Shown here piece after piece: positions 62,499 to 64,000 of a DNA stretch of 64,000 nucleotides. The notes beneath the pieces are model-generated. The model was not told the DNA's origin and ran no database searches. It saw only the letters and a program-made list of their open reading frames with translations. Numbering within the stretch: the stretch's first letter is position 1; the number at the start of each line of letters is the position of its first letter. The position numbers were made by a program, and so were the translations under genes. The stretch is taken from positions 1 through 64,000 of the forward strand of contig NZ_BAWM01000013.1 in the NCBI RefSeq assembly GCF_000759675.1. Direction: 5' to 3'. The stretch comes from Neobacillus niacini. GTDB lineage: Bacteria; Bacillota; Bacilli; Bacillales; Cytobacillaceae.

Positions 62499-63578
62499 AT
62501 GTTAACGAATGGTATGACAGAGGTTTTGAAAATTGAGTATCCGATTATCCAAGCTCCCATGGCGGGGGGAATAACCACTTCGACATTAGTGGCTGAGGTT
62601 TCAAAATCTGGAGGTCTCGGAATGATTGGAGCTGGCTATATGACTCCGAATCAAATACGTGAACAAATCAGGGAAATAAAGAAGTTAACATCAAGCCCGT
62701 TTGGCATAAATCTATTTGTTCCCAATGAATTTACCTATACTGAAAGTGAAATTAAATCAGCAAATCAACTATTACAGCCCATTTACGAGCAATTGAATTT
62801 ACAACTTAATGATAGTTTGGACATTCCAAACTCCATCCATGTATTTGAAACGTTTAACGAACAGATAAAAGTAGTCATAGAAGAACAGGTCCCTGTTTGC
62901 TCCTTTACTTTTGGTATTCCTTCTAAGGAAACGATTGCAGAATTAAAAAGAAATACTATTATTCTCATAGGAACAGCTACAACAGTAGATGAAGCTGTTG
63001 AAGTTGAAAAGTCAGGAATGGATATAGTGGTTGTTCAAGGTAGTGAAGCGGGTGGACATCGAGGGAACTTTATTAGTCAATCTCAAGAGAGTTTAGTAGG
63101 TTTAATGTCCCTGATTCCACAGGTTGTCGATCATGTAAGCATTCCTGTTATTGCTGCTGGAGGAATAATGGATGGGAGAGGTTTAATGGCTTCACTATGC
63201 TTAGGTGCAAAGGGAGTCCAAATGGGTACGGCTTTCTTAACGTGTATCGAAAGTGGCGCTCATAAGGTATACAAAGAAGCTATAATGAACGCTAAAGAAG
63301 ATCAAATTGTTTTAACTCGAGCTTTTTCTGGTAAATGGGCAAGAGGAATTAAAAATAAATTTATTACAGAAATGGAGAAACATGAAGATTTATTACCAGA
63401 TTTCCCAGTTCAAAATACACTAACCCAACCTATTAGAAAAGCTTCTTCTTCTCAAAATAACGCAGACTACATATCACTCTGGTCCGGGCAAAGTCCTAGA
63501 TTAGCTAAAAATCAAACCGTAAAAAACTTATTAGATACCATTATTACTGAAGCTAAAAAAATCAATAATTATATATAG
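62499..63578 (+). CDS. Nitronate monooxygenase / FabK-like flavoprotein
   Basis: TIM-barrel FMN enzyme oxidising alkyl nitronates (or an enoyl-ACP-reductase-like relative). Motifs: IIQAPMAGGI near the N-terminus, GSEAGGHRG with the catalytic His, and IAAGGIMDGRG for phosphate binding. The ATG at 62499 has CGAGGTG six bases before it; ATG 62469, ten codons earlier, directly follows the preceding stop but has a poor ribosome site. Likely co-transcribed with the two upstream genes. Confidence 0.87.
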   Translation: MLTNGMTEVLKIEYPIIQAPMAGGITTSTLVAEVSKSGGLGMIGAGYMTPNQIREQIREIKKLTSSPFGINLFVPNEFTYTESEIKSANQLLQPIYEQLNLQLNDSLDIPNSIHVFETFNEQIKVVIEEQVPVCSFTFGIPSKETIAELKRNTIILIGTATTVDEAVEVEKSGMDIVVVQGSEAGGHRGNFISQSQESLVGLMSLIPQVVDHVSIPVIAAGGIMDGRGLMASLCLGAKGVQMGTAFLTCIESGAHKVYKEAIMNAKEDQIVLTRAFSGKWARGIKNKFITEMEKHEDLLPDFPVQNTLTQPIRKASSSQNNADYISLWSGQSPRLAKNQTVKNLLDTIITEAKKINNYI

Positions 63579-63586
63579 AAGATGCA

Positions 63587-63619
63587 GCAATCCTTCCATA
63601 ACGGAGGATTGCTTTTTCT
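63587..63619 (+). terminator. Terminator
   Basis: AGCAATCCTTCC pairs with GGAGGATTGCT, followed by a T run. Confidence 0.85.
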
Positions 63620-63727
63620 TTTTCAATTAATTTAAGTAGGTTGTGATTTTCTGCTAATAAGAAATAATTTAAAGATAACGCTAAGAAACAGGGACATCAT
63701 ATCCATTTTTATGTAACCTTTATCCTA

Positions 63728-63803
63728 AAACACGAACATTTATTAGTTAATTTTTATTAATGTTCACTTTTTTGTTGAATATTTTTTATAAGTTTGCTAT
63801 ATT
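63728..63803 (+). promoter_or_regulatory. PurR-box pair and sigma-A promoter
   Basis: ACACGAACATTT (63730-63741) and its inverted partner TTAATGTTCAC (63757-63767) form a classic Bacillus PurR operator. TTGAAT (63775-63780) and TATATT (63798-63803) with 17 bp between are the promoter. It leads into the guanine riboswitch, so a purine synthesis or transport gene is expected just beyond the window. Confidence 0.8.
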
Positions 63804-63825
63804 AACAAAGTAATAATCTTAAATA

Positions 63826-63905
63826 TCATTACTCGTATATACTCAGTAATATGGTCTGAGTGTCTCTACCTGGTTCCCAATAATGAACTAGACTACGAGT
63901 TAAAG
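63826..63905 (+). promoter_or_regulatory. Guanine-class purine riboswitch
   Basis: P1 ACTCGTA (63831-63837) pairs with TACGAGT (63894-63900); P2 CTCAG/CTGAG with loop TAATATGGT; P3 CTGGTTC/GAACTAG. The ligand base in GACTACGAG is C, which selects guanine/hypoxanthine rather than adenine (U). Its terminator hairpin TTTAGCAA/TTGCTAAA begins at 63946. The controlled gene is outside the window. Confidence 0.92.
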
Positions 63906-63945
63906 TATTCGGCTGTCCGGCAGCTCAAGCCACGCCATTTTATGA

Positions 63946-63976
63946 TTTAGCAATAACTTCTTGCTAAATTATTTAT
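63946..63976 (+). terminator. Guanine riboswitch terminator
   Basis: ATTTAGCAA pairs with TTGCTAAAT, then TATTTATAC. The region TACTTTGAC after it can compete with GTTAAAGTA at the aptamer 3' end. Confidence 0.6.
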
Positions 63977-64000
63977 ACTTTGACTTTCGTAGGTCTAGAA

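Overview
The window looks like the chromosome of a low-GC, endospore-forming Bacillaceae species (Bacillus/Neobacillus type). The evidence is the AT-rich base composition, strong AGGAGG-type ribosome binding sites, frequent GTG/TTG starts, TPP and guanine riboswitches, PurR-type boxes, cre-like boxes, a holin-like type I toxin and Bacillus-typical families (DUF3231, YesMN-type two-component system, sonorensin-type bacteriocin). No rRNA or tRNA gene was seen. The species cannot be fixed from the sequence alone.

Layout. 1-310: a strongly folded non-coding segment and a terminator. 0.4-4.7 kb: LysR regulator and divergent DMT exporter, a DinB remnant, a low-molecular-weight tyrosine phosphatase and a TubZ-like cytoskeletal GTPase. 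4.7-6.5 kb: a complete IS1595-family element carrying a VOC (glyoxalase-fold) passenger gene, with matching ends and a near-perfect 8-bp target duplication. 6.6-27.4 kb: a scattered secretome of a Tat-exported phosphoesterase, a GH3 glycosidase, a PL8 chondroitinase-ABC-like lyase, an OatA-like acyltransferase and a 1391-residue subtilase with a dockerin-like tail. Between them lie an MFS and a YdcZ transporter, an HTH-TPR regulator with a broken tandem copy, and several gene remnants (GNAT, epimerase, HAD). An apparent sigma-54 promoter with a 12-bp dyad and a short terminated transcript, but no recognisable gene, sits at 8.05-8.27 kb.

27.5-37 kb: sstT behind PurR-like boxes, a universal stress protein, a HAD phosphatase, a TPP riboswitch with thiM-thiD-thiE, nine copies of a 52-bp tandem repeat, a second TPP riboswitch with thiW, a patatin-like lipase and a 5'-truncated DUF6241 gene. 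37.4-43.4 kb: a thiazole/oxazole-modified peptide cluster of the heterocycloanthracin/sonorensin type. It holds a Gly-rich, Cys-every-third-residue precursor, a ThiF-like maturation protein, a YcaO cyclodehydratase and a SagB dehydrogenase. No transporter, protease or immunity gene is visible next to it.

43.5-49.9 kb: small hypothetical proteins, a VCBS-like protein, a MerR/DUF3967 protein, two tiny minus-strand genes, a stand-alone ftsZ, a TIGR01777 epimerase and a type I toxin-antitoxin locus. 49.9-61.2 kb: a YesM-type histidine kinase and a frameshifted YesN-type response regulator, divergent from a seven-gene operon of two M20 amidohydrolases and a complete oligopeptide ABC transporter. 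61.2-64 kb: a GNAT fragment, a small zinc-ribbon protein, a nucleotidyltransferase, a nitronate monooxygenase-like flavoprotein, and a PurR-box promoter leading into a guanine riboswitch cut by the window end.

The most distinctive systems are the sonorensin-like cluster, the thiW riboswitch with an apparent 12-bp anti-sequestor, the 52-bp repeat array, the orphan sigma-54 promoter, the IS1595 passenger element, and the regulator duplication that copied the promoter of the large subtilase.
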